Assembly (NCBI RefSeq): GCF_003710865.1
Contig: NZ_RHHO01000002.1
Coordinates: 62,001 to 126,000 of the forward strand
Direction: 5' to 3'
DNA from: Brevibacillus borstelensis
GTDB taxonomy: Bacteria; Bacillota; Bacilli; Brevibacillales; Brevibacillaceae
DNA: 64,000 nt
In this document: piece by piece, positions 26,996 through 35,025 of the stretch
How the letters are laid out: every line of letters begins with the position of its first letter
How positions within the stretch are numbered: the first letter of the stretch is position 1
Position numbers and translations under genes: made by a program
The notes under the pieces: model-generated
What the model saw: the letters and a program-made list of their open reading frames with translations, nothing else
What the model was told of the DNA's origin: nothing
Database searches by the model: none

Positions 26996-27031
26996 GAAAT
27001 TAACAATAACAAAATTGAAGGAGAGATTTAC

Positions 27032-27682
27032 ATGTCAAATATTCAAATGATCGAATCAAATGCTGGAGAAGTGAAGCACCTTTTTGAAGTGATGAAGAAA
27101 TACGGGGTGGCATGCTCGCTTGAAATTAATTTTGATAGGGCCGACGATCCGTTTATTGGTACCTCAGGCACTAAAATTGACACCGAATATTTGGAAGGGA
27201 AGGATGGTGACACGTTAATTGTAAAACTAGATGAGGTAGATTTTGCTTTCGGCCTGAAAGATCATTCATTCAGTAAGTATATTACTGACCATCAAATCAT
27301 GATCGCCATCTCGGAAAATGATGGGGACTATACTGCATGGTTCAATAGCAACGTTGTCCCCCCTATAGGTATCTGGGAAACTAACAATTATGATGATGCC
27401 GTTGGTAATGACGAACCATTCACGGATGATGAGAAAGAGTTGATTTACTACCTGAGAAGCCTTGAGTTTGATGACGTCTTGGATGCAGTGGTGGGCATCG
27501 AGCATGAGGCAGATAAGAGCATGCAAAAGGCAGCGGTCAATTTCCGTGAGGGGAACCACCTGAATGTAAAAGGGTTCGATGAAAGGGCTGCTAACCTTTC
27601 GAAGTTGGCAGAATTGCTAGGCAAAGCAAATGCTGACTATGCCGCACACATTCATCCCGAAGCCAGCGAAGACATCGTTTAA
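27032..27682 (+). CDS. Hypothetical phage protein
   Basis: 216 residues, acidic, ATG after AAGGAGAG. Segments include DRADDPFIGTSGTKIDTEYL and EPFTDDEKELIYYLRSLEFD. Soluble, no domain recognised. Lies in the middle-gene block of unknown proteins before the XtrA-like gene. Confidence 0.62.
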   Translation: MSNIQMIESNAGEVKHLFEVMKKYGVACSLEINFDRADDPFIGTSGTKIDTEYLEGKDGDTLIVKLDEVDFAFGLKDHSFSKYITDHQIMIAISENDGDYTAWFNSNVVPPIGIWETNNYDDAVGNDEPFTDDEKELIYYLRSLEFDDVLDAVVGIEHEADKSMQKAAVNFREGNHLNVKGFDERAANLSKLAELLGKANADYAAHIHPEASEDIV

Positions 27683-27699
27683 GAAAGCGGGATGATATC

Positions 27700-27867
27700 A
27701 TGATATGCGCGTTTTGTGATCACCCAATAGAGGATAGCAAGCCGGACTGGATTTTAGTCAGCAAGGCTCCGAGTGTGCAGCATTTTTGCTGCCTCGGATG
27801 CCTAAGTGGGTATGTGGAAGAGTTGGAGATCGAAGAAGATGCAGATGGTAACGCCATTGTGAATTAA
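27700..27867 (+). CDS. 55-residue cysteine-rich protein, putative zinc binder
   Basis: ATG 27700, ending TAA 27865-27867. The arrangement CAFC near residue 3 and CCLGC near residue 34, with His residues between, suggests a small treble-clef or zinc-ribbon fold. The acidic tail is EELEIEEDADGNAIVN. The ribosome-binding site is weak (AGCGGGA). No family recognised. Confidence 0.5.
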   Translation: MICAFCDHPIEDSKPDWILVSKAPSVQHFCCLGCLSGYVEELEIEEDADGNAIVN

Positions 27868-27886
27868 TGTGAGGTGGGTTTACCAG

Positions 27887-28891
27887 ATGACCGTGCTTAC
27901 AACTGGTGAACGCAAAAAGAAAAAAGAAACGCGCATAGCGATCAATAATTATATTGACCGGTACTGTGTGGATTGCAAAAAAATTACAGAAAATAGAAAG
28001 AAATATGGACAATACAAAGCTCAGGAGCTCTGTAATACGGATTGTGAAATTGGAAAAAAACTGTTGACTCTCGGTAAGGCTTTACTATCTGGGCGCAGTA
28101 TAACTGAAGACGACATTGAACCACTAAAGGAGGATACTGAAGTCAATCAAGAGGGATGTGAGACAGTGGATGAGTTAACAAGAGGAAAATATCTGGAATT
28201 AAGCGGTACGATGCCAGATTACAAAATTGCGAATCAATATAACATTTCTACACAGACATTAAATCGACGTAAGAAAGAATGGGCGATTGAAGATAGACGC
28301 CTCAGTCCCGCTAAGCCGACCGATTTAGATAAGAGAAAGGCAAAAGGACGCCCTGGTCGTCCACGGGTAAAGCCAGCCGATGACAGTCCGGAAATGCCGT
28401 TGGTTAAGAATCCGGCAGAACAGCCACCATCGGCTCAGCCGATTGAGGATGTGGAAAAAGTGTCAGAGCTCGAGAGAAAGCTCGATGTTAAGGAGAACGA
28501 GATAAATCGTCTTAAAGCGGAGAACGCAGAGCTGCGAGACATGTATGAGCAGCAGACCAAGGAAATTCAAGCAGCCAACCTTCATTCGTTCTCTTTGTTC
28601 CTCCAAGGGGCACTCCGGTTCTCCATTACGACGAAAAATGAGGACGCTGCCGACACTGCCAGACGCACCTTACAAAAGCTTGGCACCGACCTTGATTACC
28701 GTGTCAGGAGCGGGGTAATCGAAGTAACCACGGAAGTTGACAGCACACCAACAACATTAGCAGCTATCCAGGAGGATGACAGTCATGCACGTACAAGAGT
28801 TGAAAATCGATCAAGCAACGAACACGGTTTTAGTTCCAGTGGGGAGTGGCCCGGCTATGGTCCTGATCGACCCAAAGCGGAATACAGTTAA
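27887..28891 (+). CDS. Phage protein with N-terminal Cys motif, DNA-binding-like middle and coiled coil
   Basis: 334 residues from ATG 27887 after GAGGTGGG. An N-terminal putative zinc-binding module has YCVDCKKITENRK and LCNTDCEIGKKL. A helix-turn-helix-like segment follows (YKIANQYNISTQTLNRRKKEW), landmarks KIANQYNISTQTLNRRK. Then come a basic AT-hook-like stretch KAKGRPGRPRVKP and a coiled coil (VSELERKLDVKENEINRLK). A DNA-binding regulatory or replication role is likely, but no named family is assigned. Confidence 0.68.
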   Translation: MTVLTTGERKKKKETRIAINNYIDRYCVDCKKITENRKKYGQYKAQELCNTDCEIGKKLLTLGKALLSGRSITEDDIEPLKEDTEVNQEGCETVDELTRGKYLELSGTMPDYKIANQYNISTQTLNRRKKEWAIEDRRLSPAKPTDLDKRKAKGRPGRPRVKPADDSPEMPLVKNPAEQPPSAQPIEDVEKVSELERKLDVKENEINRLKAENAELRDMYEQQTKEIQAANLHSFSLFLQGALRFSITTKNEDAADTARRTLQKLGTDLDYRVRSGVIEVTTEVDSTPTTLAAIQEDDSHARTRVENRSSNEHGFSSSGEWPGYGPDRPKAEYS

Positions 28892-28988
28892 CCTGGTCCC
28901 GCTCGTCCACCACGGGGATGTCGTGGTAAAATGTTACCAAGGAAAAATTACCGGATACGATGAGCGTAAAAGCCATCGATTTGAATAG
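28785..28988 (+). CDS. xtrA: XtrA/YqaO-like small phage protein
   Basis: 67 residues from ATG 28785, spaced 9 nt from AGGAGG; an ATG at 28776 abuts that site. VQELKIDQATNTVLV and LVHHGDVVVKCYQGKITGYD resemble XtrA of PBSX and YqaO of skin, which lie just before the late sigma-like gene. It overlaps the end of the previous gene in another frame. Function of XtrA is unknown. The family assignment is from memory of pattern and synteny. Confidence 0.6.
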   Translation: MHVQELKIDQATNTVLVPVGSGPAMVLIDPKRNTVNLVPLVHHGDVVVKCYQGKITGYDERKSHRFE

Positions 28989-29007
28989 CCTGGGACCGAC
29001 AACGGGA

Positions 29008-29060
29008 GGGCGTCAGATTCACACCTGCAGCATGGGTGTGGTCTGGCGCTCTTTTCTTTT
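29008..29060 (+). terminator. Strong terminator ending the early transcript
   Basis: GCGTCAGA..CACACC and GGTGTG..TCTGGCGC form a long, slightly bulged stem around TGCAGCAT, followed by CTTTTCTTTT. It lies directly after the XtrA-like gene. Confidence 0.8.
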
Positions 29061-29079
29061 TCAGAAGGAGAGGACAAAC

Positions 29080-29370
29080 GTGATAACGATCAGAGAATAC
29101 CTGGAATGGAAGTTCGGACAAAGCCAGCTTGAAGCCTTATTGTCACGAATCCAGCGGGGAAGGATCCGAATTGAAATCGGAACCTTAGAAAACAATGAAC
29201 GAAGTATTGGCCCGCAGCGAAGGTCAGCTGTGGCCCGGACCACTTCAATAAATAACTCTAACAATCAAAAACGTCCGGCAGAATCCTTTTCCTTTGATCA
29301 ACTGCGCCGGATGATGGGAGACATCGGCCCGCGCCGTTTCTTAAAAGACTTGGGCAGCAGACGCAAGTAG
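29080..29370 (+). CDS. Hypothetical basic phage protein
   Basis: 96 residues from GTG 29080 with AGAAGGAGAGG upstream. Basic, low complexity in the middle (SAVARTTSINNSNNQKRP), ending RRMMGDIGPRRFLKDLGSRRK (landmark GPRRFLKDLG). It precedes the sigma-like activator gene by 21 bp. No family recognised. Confidence 0.6.
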   Translation: MITIREYLEWKFGQSQLEALLSRIQRGRIRIEIGTLENNERSIGPQRRSAVARTTSINNSNNQKRPAESFSFDQLRRMMGDIGPRRFLKDLGSRRK

Positions 29371-29391
29371 GCGTAATGAGGAGGGGTTCTC

Positions 29392-29880
29392 ATGCAAGAT
29401 TTGCTGCAAGGGTATAAAGAGACGAGACGGATGCTGAAGCGAATGCACAAGGAATGTCAGGGTAAGTATGAAGTGACTGGTCGTCAAATACTGTCATCCA
29501 TGATCAGGGAGATAGAATGGGTCATTGAATGGTTGGAAACCGGTAGGAGGCCGGGAAACAGACGTGGGATTGAGCGGAGAGCGTCATACCAAAAAGAAAA
29601 ACTAATGGACCCGATCCGTATGCAAGCGTTTGTTGCAAGAAGTACAGCTGGCAGCCCATCGAATCTGTCAGAGTGGCAAAGACAACAGATCGAAGACGCC
29701 CTTTGTGTATTGAGTGAAAGGGAACGGGATTGCTATTTAATGGCATATGGTGAGTGTTTCTCACACGCAGAGATCGCTCGTTTGCTCGGGATCACAAAGA
29801 GCAGCGTGGACACACACATCCGAAGAGCGCAAAAAAAAATTTCAGAACGTCTCACAAACAGCCTATTTCTTGTCGGATAG
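29392..29880 (+). CDS. Sigma-like late transcription activator (Xpf/ArpU type)
   Basis: 162 residues. The C-terminal sigma-70 region 4-like helix-turn-helix has LSERERDCYLMAYGECFSHAEIARLLGITKSSVDTHI, landmarks LSERERDCYLMAY and IARLLGITKSSVDTHIRRA. The N-terminal part is basic and helical. Xpf in PBSX and ArpU-type proteins occupy the same place, between early and late genes, and switch on late transcription. ATG after GAGGAGGGG. A terminator overlaps its 3' end. Confidence 0.85.
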   Translation: MQDLLQGYKETRRMLKRMHKECQGKYEVTGRQILSSMIREIEWVIEWLETGRRPGNRRGIERRASYQKEKLMDPIRMQAFVARSTAGSPSNLSEWQRQQIEDALCVLSERERDCYLMAYGECFSHAEIARLLGITKSSVDTHIRRAQKKISERLTNSLFLVG

Positions 29881-29890
29881 GCTGTTTTTT
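29858..29890 (+). terminator. Terminator at the end of the sigma-like gene
   Basis: ACAGCCTAT (29859-29867) and ATAGGCTGT (29877-29885) form a perfect 9-bp stem followed by TTTTT. The stem begins inside the last codons of the gene. A weaker T-run hairpin follows near 29930-29957. Confidence 0.85.
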
Positions 29891-30013
29891 GTCGTGCAGA
29901 TGCCACCTATATATGAAATGAGAACCTCTCGCTCCGCTTAAAAAAGCTGGGAGTTTTTTTCTCTAAAGGGAAATAGGTCGCCTTGTCGAATCCTGGAGAT
30001 TGAGGTGATAGGA

Positions 30014-30445
30014 GTGAGAAAAGTTAAGGACTGGATTATTGCTGACAGTATCTACAGGGAACTGGTTGAATCTGTAAAGAGTGATGGGATTAAATGGAGT
30101 TTGATGTTGCACTTAGATTTGCTTAAAAATAAACTTATGGAAGAATATAACCATACTGAACTGAAGTTATTAAAAGCACATGCAAACGCGATAGAAAATA
30201 AATTAAAAAATCAGCAACTTATGTTAGCCCTTTTCGGATTTGTTTTGGCTTTTTTAGGGATGATCATGAAAGAATCATGGCAGCCGGCACCAATAATTTC
30301 AATATCAATCCCGATTATCGTGTATATACTAATGGGGCGAAATGCATTTGATTTTTCAAGAAGAATTACAACAGTTACACTCGTAAAGGAGATAATAGAT
30401 ATATGCCTAATAGAAACGGAAAAAAATAATAAATCTGATCACTAG
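30014..30445 (+). CDS. Two-helix membrane protein, probable moron
   Basis: About 143 residues from GTG 30014 (GAGGTG 6-7 nt upstream; GTG 30005 possible). A charged N-terminal helical region precedes two membrane segments, MLALFGFVLAFLGMI and IISISIPIIVYILMG, and a cytoplasmic tail rich in Lys and Asn. It lies between terminators of the regulator and the next small gene, with AT-rich codon use unlike its neighbours. Its topology recalls two-helix (SLATT-like) effector proteins, but no specific family can be claimed. Confidence 0.62.
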   Translation: MRKVKDWIIADSIYRELVESVKSDGIKWSLMLHLDLLKNKLMEEYNHTELKLLKAHANAIENKLKNQQLMLALFGFVLAFLGMIMKESWQPAPIISISIPIIVYILMGRNAFDFSRRITTVTLVKEIIDICLIETEKNNKSDH

Positions 30446-30604
30446 TTCTATAGTTGCAGCATTAAACTGAGGATTATCTCCTATGGTGACTGCCGGGTGT
30501 AAGGATGGTTCGCGGTGGAGGTCCCTGCCGAAGGAAGTGGGGCTTTTGGTATAGACAAGCAGAAAAACTTCCCTCAAAATGGAAAAGGAGAGGGAGGTGA
30601 ATAT

Positions 30605-30904
30605 ATGTTAAATAAACTACAAGTAAGTATTTTACAAGCTATTAAAGAAAGAGACTTCAATTATGGTCCCAAGATTACAATTAATAGCTTTGAGTACACT
30701 GAAACAGAAGGAACAGAACGTAAGTACGAAGCTGCTTATAATTTAAGCAGTTTGAAAAATTTGGACATGGTGGAGTTCGATGGCGAAGTAATAACTCCCA
30801 GTGGGAAGAGACACCCTAAGTTTGGCAATAGTGTGCATATGATATCGTGGGATAGGGTCCATATTAGGCCCAACGGGATTGAATATCTGAATAAATATTT
30901 GTAA
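30605..30904 (+). CDS. Small possible winged-helix protein, unknown
   Basis: 99 residues from ATG 30605 after GGGAGGTG. The pattern LQVSILQAIKERDF, LSSLKNLDMVEFDGEVITPSG and a final RPNGIEYLNKYL recalls winged-helix DNA-binding proteins. It is alone between two terminators, so it may be an independently expressed accessory gene. Confidence 0.58.
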   Translation: MLNKLQVSILQAIKERDFNYGPKITINSFEYTETEGTERKYEAAYNLSSLKNLDMVEFDGEVITPSGKRHPKFGNSVHMISWDRVHIRPNGIEYLNKYL

Positions 30905-30930
30905 AGGCACCGATTCTGGTGCTTTTTTTT
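30905..30930 (+). terminator. Intrinsic terminator
   Basis: GCACC-GATTCT-GGTGC followed by eight T, directly after the preceding small gene. Confidence 0.85.
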
Positions 30931-30951
30931 CATGGAGGTGGGTGAGATGTA

Positions 30952-31446
30952 GTGCGTCAGTTTGTTGATCCTGACACCGGCGAAGTGTTTTATGAGGAGC
31001 AGATCCTCCGGCGGCCAGATGAGATCGTAAAGGTTTTCCGACCTGCCGGACGCAGCTCCAAATTCGTGAAGATCAAAGCCAGCCAGAAGGCGAAACGACG
31101 GCTCAGGAAGCTGTCGCTCGCTGAGGCTGGCTTTTTGTTGAAGATCGCGCCGTATGCTAGTGAGGGAGCGAACCTGTTGGTCGGGGATAACGAGCGGGGG
31201 CAGAAAGGCGTACCGCTAACAATCATGGATTTATCACGAATTGCCGACTGTTCGTACTCAACGGCCCGTAGAATCGTGCAGCTATTCATCGATCAGCGCA
31301 TCATTCGGCGAGCAAACTTTGACGGCAGAGCTGCTCTGGCTATCAATCCTTTATACTCTCTCAATGGTAAGGCAGCAGATACAGTGCTTTTGCATCTGTT
31401 CCGAGCCGAAATCAGAGAGGCGGGAGAAGACCCGAATTCTGAGTAG
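30952..31446 (+). CDS. RepL-like winged-helix protein
   Basis: 164 residues, GTG start with GGAGGTGGGTGAG upstream. A basic N-terminal region (ASQKAKRRLRKLSLAEAGFLL) and a winged-helix pattern (VPLTIMDLSRIADCSYSTARRIVQLFIDQRIIRRANF, landmarks LSRIADCSYSTARRIVQLF and ALAINPLYSLNG) resemble Firmicute RepL or phage transcription-factor domains. Its place in the late region suggests regulation rather than replication. Confidence 0.6.
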   Translation: MRQFVDPDTGEVFYEEQILRRPDEIVKVFRPAGRSSKFVKIKASQKAKRRLRKLSLAEAGFLLKIAPYASEGANLLVGDNERGQKGVPLTIMDLSRIADCSYSTARRIVQLFIDQRIIRRANFDGRAALAINPLYSLNGKAADTVLLHLFRAEIREAGEDPNSE

Positions 31447-31685
31447 GGGGTTGCCAGAAGCCAACAGGCCGCCAAGCTTTGAGTCTGTAAGGACGAAGCC
31501 CGTTTTTGACACCGCCGCGAAACATATACTTTTCGCCCAAAAAATAGCTTTTTGACGGCGGTCGAAAATTGTCCGTCAATCCTTGCGTAGCATGGGTTTC
31601 AGCGATTTTGTGACTGGCGATATTCTTTATTCTTATATCTATCGCCAGAGAAGAACACCAACGCTTGAAGAAAGGATGATCTTGA
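31447..31685 (+). other. 240-bp non-coding stretch with two strong inverted repeats
   Basis: ACCGCCG (31511-31517) pairs with CGGCGGT (31556-31562), and CTGGCGATA (31614-31622) with TATCGCCAG (31640-31648), a perfect 9-bp stem. No convincing gene is present. It may be a structured 5' region or a late control element. Confidence 0.4.
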
Positions 31686-31937
31686 GTGGAAAGAGTGTTA
31701 TTGCTTTTGAAATATCTGGATAGGCTCAATACGATGGCAGCCACACCAGGAGGCGTTCCGCAAATATGGGTAAAAGAATGCGTAAATGCAATTCGCGCTG
31801 AATTAGGACTGCTCAGAGCAGACGTTGTTCCCATAAGTAGGCTACTGGCGAGCATCCAGGAGCCGGAAGTCAGTGTAAAAGTAAGACAAATCATCGAAGA
31901 AATCATCATCAGCTCCCTTGAAACAAATGGCAAATAG
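31686..31937 (+). CDS. Hypothetical small phage protein
   Basis: 83 residues, GTG start after GAAAGGATG. Helical, with KECVNAIRAELGLLRADVV and KVRQIIEEIIISSLE. No family recognised. It overlaps the HNH gene by 11 bp and is probably co-expressed with the packaging genes. Confidence 0.58.
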   Translation: MERVLLLLKYLDRLNTMAATPGGVPQIWVKECVNAIRAELGLLRADVVPISRLLASIQEPEVSVKVRQIIEEIIISSLETNGK

Positions 31938-32295
31938 ACCGCTAAAGCCATGTGCCTCTGTCGGCTGTTCTGGCTTGACCCGGCAGCGATATTGCGACAA
32001 ACATCAGGACAAGGAAAAGGATAACCAGCGTTACTACGACCGATTCGTCCGTGATAAGCGGGCCGATCAGTTCTATCACAGCAAGGAGTGGCAGCGGGTA
32101 CGTGAGCAGGTTCTCATCCGTGATCATTATCTCTGCCAACATTGCTTGAAGCAGAAGCGGGTTACAAAAGCGGAGATGGTTCATCATATCCATCCGCTGC
32201 GGGAACACTGGCATTTACGCCTTGTCCCTTCAAATCTCATCAGCCTGTGCAATGCATGCCATAATCAGGTGCATGGAGGAAAGAGCCATGGATAG
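31927..32295 (+). CDS. HNH endonuclease of the packaging module
   Basis: About 122 residues. A Cys/His N-terminal element (CASVGCSGLTRQRYCDKH) precedes the HNH core: LIRDHYLCQHCLKQ, MVHHIHPLREH and NLISLCNACHNQVHGG. HNH proteins beside the terminase are required for cos-end cleavage in HK97-like phages, consistent with the P27-type terminase downstream. ATG 31927 is preferred; a TTG at 31918 is also in frame. Confidence 0.88.
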   Translation: MANRPLKPCASVGCSGLTRQRYCDKHQDKEKDNQRYYDRFVRDKRADQFYHSKEWQRVREQVLIRDHYLCQHCLKQKRVTKAEMVHHIHPLREHWHLRLVPSNLISLCNACHNQVHGGKSHG

Positions 32296-32491
32296 ACGTT
32301 GCAGTTATTGTGGATCGGACGAGCATCCCCTCGAGCTGTGTCCGAAGACATGGAGCGGGAGCGCAAATCGGCGTTGGAATCTGTATTGCTCCTACTGTGG
32401 CAGCAACAAGCACATGGTCGAATACTGCCCAAAGACATATGCCGGACCAGCTAATAGGCGGAACAATCCAAACGGTCTTTTCCTCAAGTAG
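32288..32491 (+). CDS. Protein with two CCHC zinc knuckles
   Basis: 67 residues from ATG 32288 with GGAGGAAAG upstream. Two tandem copies of C-x2-C-x4-H-x4-C are seen: CSYCGSDEHPLELC and CSYCGSNKHMVEYC, each followed by a similar PKTW/Y-x-G-x-ANRR segment. This is the exact spacing of retroviral-type zinc knuckles, which bind single-stranded nucleic acid. Adjacent to HNH and the terminase, it may act in DNA-end processing or packaging. That role is an inference. Confidence 0.75.
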   Translation: MDRRCSYCGSDEHPLELCPKTWSGSANRRWNLYCSYCGSNKHMVEYCPKTYAGPANRRNNPNGLFLK

Positions 32492-32569
32492 AACAAGCAC
32501 GTCGTCAGAGCGATTCTAAGGGGGCAAACAGACGCCTTTCTGTCTGGGTGAACAAAATACATCGGATGG

Positions 32570-32640
32570 ACAAGAAAGGGGGAGGGGGAGGGCAAAAAAT
32601 TTCGCACAGGGCGTTTTATACACCGCGCCCCAGTCGAATG
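32570..32640 (+). other. Candidate cos region upstream of the terminase
   Basis: A purine-rich G tract (AAAGGGGGAGGGGGAGGGC, 32576-32594) is followed by AAAAAATTTCGCA, with a GGGCG/CGCCC inverted repeat near 32610-32633. The stretch 32492-32690 carries no convincing gene. G-rich sequences just before terS, together with HNH and HK97-type terminase, are typical of 3'-cos phages. The exact cut is not identifiable by eye. Confidence 0.4.
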
Positions 32641-32690
32641 TTTACAAAACTCCCCAATCAAAATTTCGAAAATGAGAGGAGGGCGGACAC

Positions 32691-33218
32691 ATGCCGAAGC
32701 CAAAAGAACCCGTTGCACTCATACTTTTAAAGGGGAACAAGCATCTAACCAAAAAGGAAATTGAAGAACGAAAAGAGCAAGAAATAAAGGCTCCAGCAGA
32801 CAAAATCAGAGCCCCTTCTTATCTGCCCAAAGAGTTGAAAAAGGAATTTAAGAAAATATCCGACGAGCTGGTACGAATCGAGATCATGAGTAATCTTGAT
32901 GTCGATGCATTGGCTCGTTTTTTGATGTCTCAAAAGATGTATCTCCAAGTCTCAGAGGAATTGTTGAAGCGTCAGCCTGTCAGGACTGTGCTTGAAACAA
33001 TCAAAGATGAAGAAGGTAAGGTTTTGGGCGTACAGGAACATGAGGTTGTCAGCGAAGCGTATGGTGAACTTCTTCAAATGCAGGACAAGCTCTTTAAACA
33101 GTGCAGAGCTGCAGCGGGTGATTTGGGCTTGACCATTTCCTCGCGGTGCAGACTGGTTGTACCCAAGCCCAAAGAAAAGCCAGAAACAGAGTTTGATAAA
33201 AGGTTCGGTGAAGTGTGA
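32691..33218 (+). CDS. terS: Terminase small subunit, P27 family
   Basis: Recognises phage DNA and delivers it to the large subunit. 175 residues, ATG after AGAGGAGGG. The P27-family pattern is visible: GNKHLTKKEIEERKEQE, APSYLPKELKKEFKKISDEL and LDVDALARFLMSQKMY. The basic C-terminus ends PKPKEKPETEFDKRFGEV. It overlaps terL by one base (TGATG). Confidence 0.88.
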   Translation: MPKPKEPVALILLKGNKHLTKKEIEERKEQEIKAPADKIRAPSYLPKELKKEFKKISDELVRIEIMSNLDVDALARFLMSQKMYLQVSEELLKRQPVRTVLETIKDEEGKVLGVQEHEVVSEAYGELLQMQDKLFKQCRAAAGDLGLTISSRCRLVVPKPKEKPETEFDKRFGEV

Positions 33219-34945
33219 TGCTTGGTTTGAAACAATGGCTGATTCACTACTGTCACGATGTCATAAATGGAGAAATTATTGCTTGCCAAAAGCACAAGTG
33301 GGCGTGTGAACGATTCCTCCGAGATATTGAGCGGGCGGGGACGGATGCATTTCCATATGTCTTTGATGAAGACAAGGCTCTTCGCTTTTTCGAATGGATG
33401 AGTTTGTTTCGGCACACAAAGGGTGTGCTCCGAGGCGAGCGGATTCAACCTCATGAAATCCAGGTCTTTGTCTTTGGGAACATTTACGGGTGGGTCCATA
33501 AAGACACTGGCTATCGCCGTTTCCGTAAAGCGTATTGGCAGGTGGGAAGAAAAAATGCCAAGTCGCAAAGTTTGGCGTGTGTTGCATCCTATGAAGCTAT
33601 GGCGTTGGGCGAAGGAATGTCTGAAGTATATATCGGCGCCACAAAGACAGAGCAGGCGAAGATCGTATACAACGAAACGAAAGCAATGCTGAACGCTTGT
33701 CCTGAGTTGCATGGTAAGTTCAAAGAGGCATATGGGCGAATCACGCACTTACGAACAGATTCGATCATCCGTCCTCTCTCAAAAGAGGATAAGAAGACGG
33801 GCGACGGATTAAACCCCCAGGCTGCTATCATTGACGAATACCATGCACACGATACTGACGAAGTGTACAACGTCTTGGATTCCGGCATGGTGGCACGGCC
33901 GCAACCTCTGCTCATGGTCATAACAACAGCAGGAGACACCAGCGGCCCTTGCTATCGGGTGGAGTATGACTATGTTTCTCGACTGCTCAATCCAAACGAA
34001 CCTACCGAAAATGAGCAGTATTTTGTAATGGTGAACGAGCTGGATAAGGACGACGATGGCAACCTTATCGACGATATTCAGGACGAACGAGCATGGCTAA
34101 AAGCGAATCCAATTGCAGCTTCGTACCCGGAAGGTCTTGCAAACATTCGAGCGAGACTTGCAGAAGCACTGGAAAAGCCCGAAGCTATGGACGACTTCCT
34201 TACCAAGAACATGAATGTGTGGATAAGCACAGGAGAGAACAAGTATCTTCGGGCTGAGAAATGGACAGCGTGCGGTCGTAGCGAGACAGAACTGCCGGAT
34301 GTTCGCGGGCATGAGGTATTTGTTGGAATCGACTTATCGTCGAAAATTGACCTCACCAGCGTTACGTTTGAAATCCCTTTGGGAGACGATTCGTATCTCG
34401 TACTCAGTCACTCATTCATGCCAGAAGATACGTTGAAACACAAGCAAAATACGGATAAGGTGCCGTATGCTCTTTGGGCGCGGCAAGGATGGATTACGGT
34501 TACGCCAGGAGCGGCGGTAGATTACAAATTTGTGGAGAAATACATCGTAGATCAACTCGATAAAAATGGTTGGATTTTGAAAGAATTGTGTTTTGACCCT
34601 TGGAACGCCACCCAATTTGCGCAGGAGTTTGACGCAAAGGGGTACACAGCGGTGGAGATCAGGCAGGGATACCGTACCCTTTCAGAACCAATCAAACATT
34701 TTCGCGAAATGGTTTTGGAGAAAAAAATCATCCATGATCGAAATCCCGTTTTGGCTTGGGCAGTGAGTAATGCCGTAACCCGTCAAGATCACAATCAAAA
34801 CCTGATGCTCGACAAGGACAAATCAACTGATAGGATCGACCCTTTGGCTGCTACCATCAATGCGCATAGTCGCGCGATGTTTATGAAAACGATAGATGTT
34901 TCTGAGTTTTCAAGAGATGACTTCTTGAAAAAGTTGTGGGGGTAA
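33218..34945 (+). CDS. terL: Terminase large subunit, HK97/YmfN type
   Basis: ATP-driven packaging motor with nuclease. 575 residues. Walker A-like VGRKNAKSQ near residue 110, Walker B AAIIDEYHAH near 207, and motif III MVITTAGDTSG. The C-terminal nuclease domain includes FVGIDLSSKIDLTSV and LCFDPWNATQFAQEF. It is full length and open, so packaging should be functional. Confidence 0.95.
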   Translation: MLGLKQWLIHYCHDVINGEIIACQKHKWACERFLRDIERAGTDAFPYVFDEDKALRFFEWMSLFRHTKGVLRGERIQPHEIQVFVFGNIYGWVHKDTGYRRFRKAYWQVGRKNAKSQSLACVASYEAMALGEGMSEVYIGATKTEQAKIVYNETKAMLNACPELHGKFKEAYGRITHLRTDSIIRPLSKEDKKTGDGLNPQAAIIDEYHAHDTDEVYNVLDSGMVARPQPLLMVITTAGDTSGPCYRVEYDYVSRLLNPNEPTENEQYFVMVNELDKDDDGNLIDDIQDERAWLKANPIAASYPEGLANIRARLAEALEKPEAMDDFLTKNMNVWISTGENKYLRAEKWTACGRSETELPDVRGHEVFVGIDLSSKIDLTSVTFEIPLGDDSYLVLSHSFMPEDTLKHKQNTDKVPYALWARQGWITVTPGAAVDYKFVEKYIVDQLDKNGWILKELCFDPWNATQFAQEFDAKGYTAVEIRQGYRTLSEPIKHFREMVLEKKIIHDRNPVLAWAVSNAVTRQDHNQNLMLDKDKSTDRIDPLAATINAHSRAMFMKTIDVSEFSRDDFLKKLWG

Positions 34946-35025
34946 ACGCCAAGCACTGGTGTGTCTGGACCATTCAAAATAATTAGTGTTTAGATTCGTT
35001 TTTCCGAAAGGAGGGAGGTGCAGAT

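Noticed and set aside
32548..32730. 60-codon frame with poly-Gly across the G-rich stretch before terS
   Set aside because: It has no ribosome-binding site, runs into terS in another frame, and its glycine run reflects the G tract.
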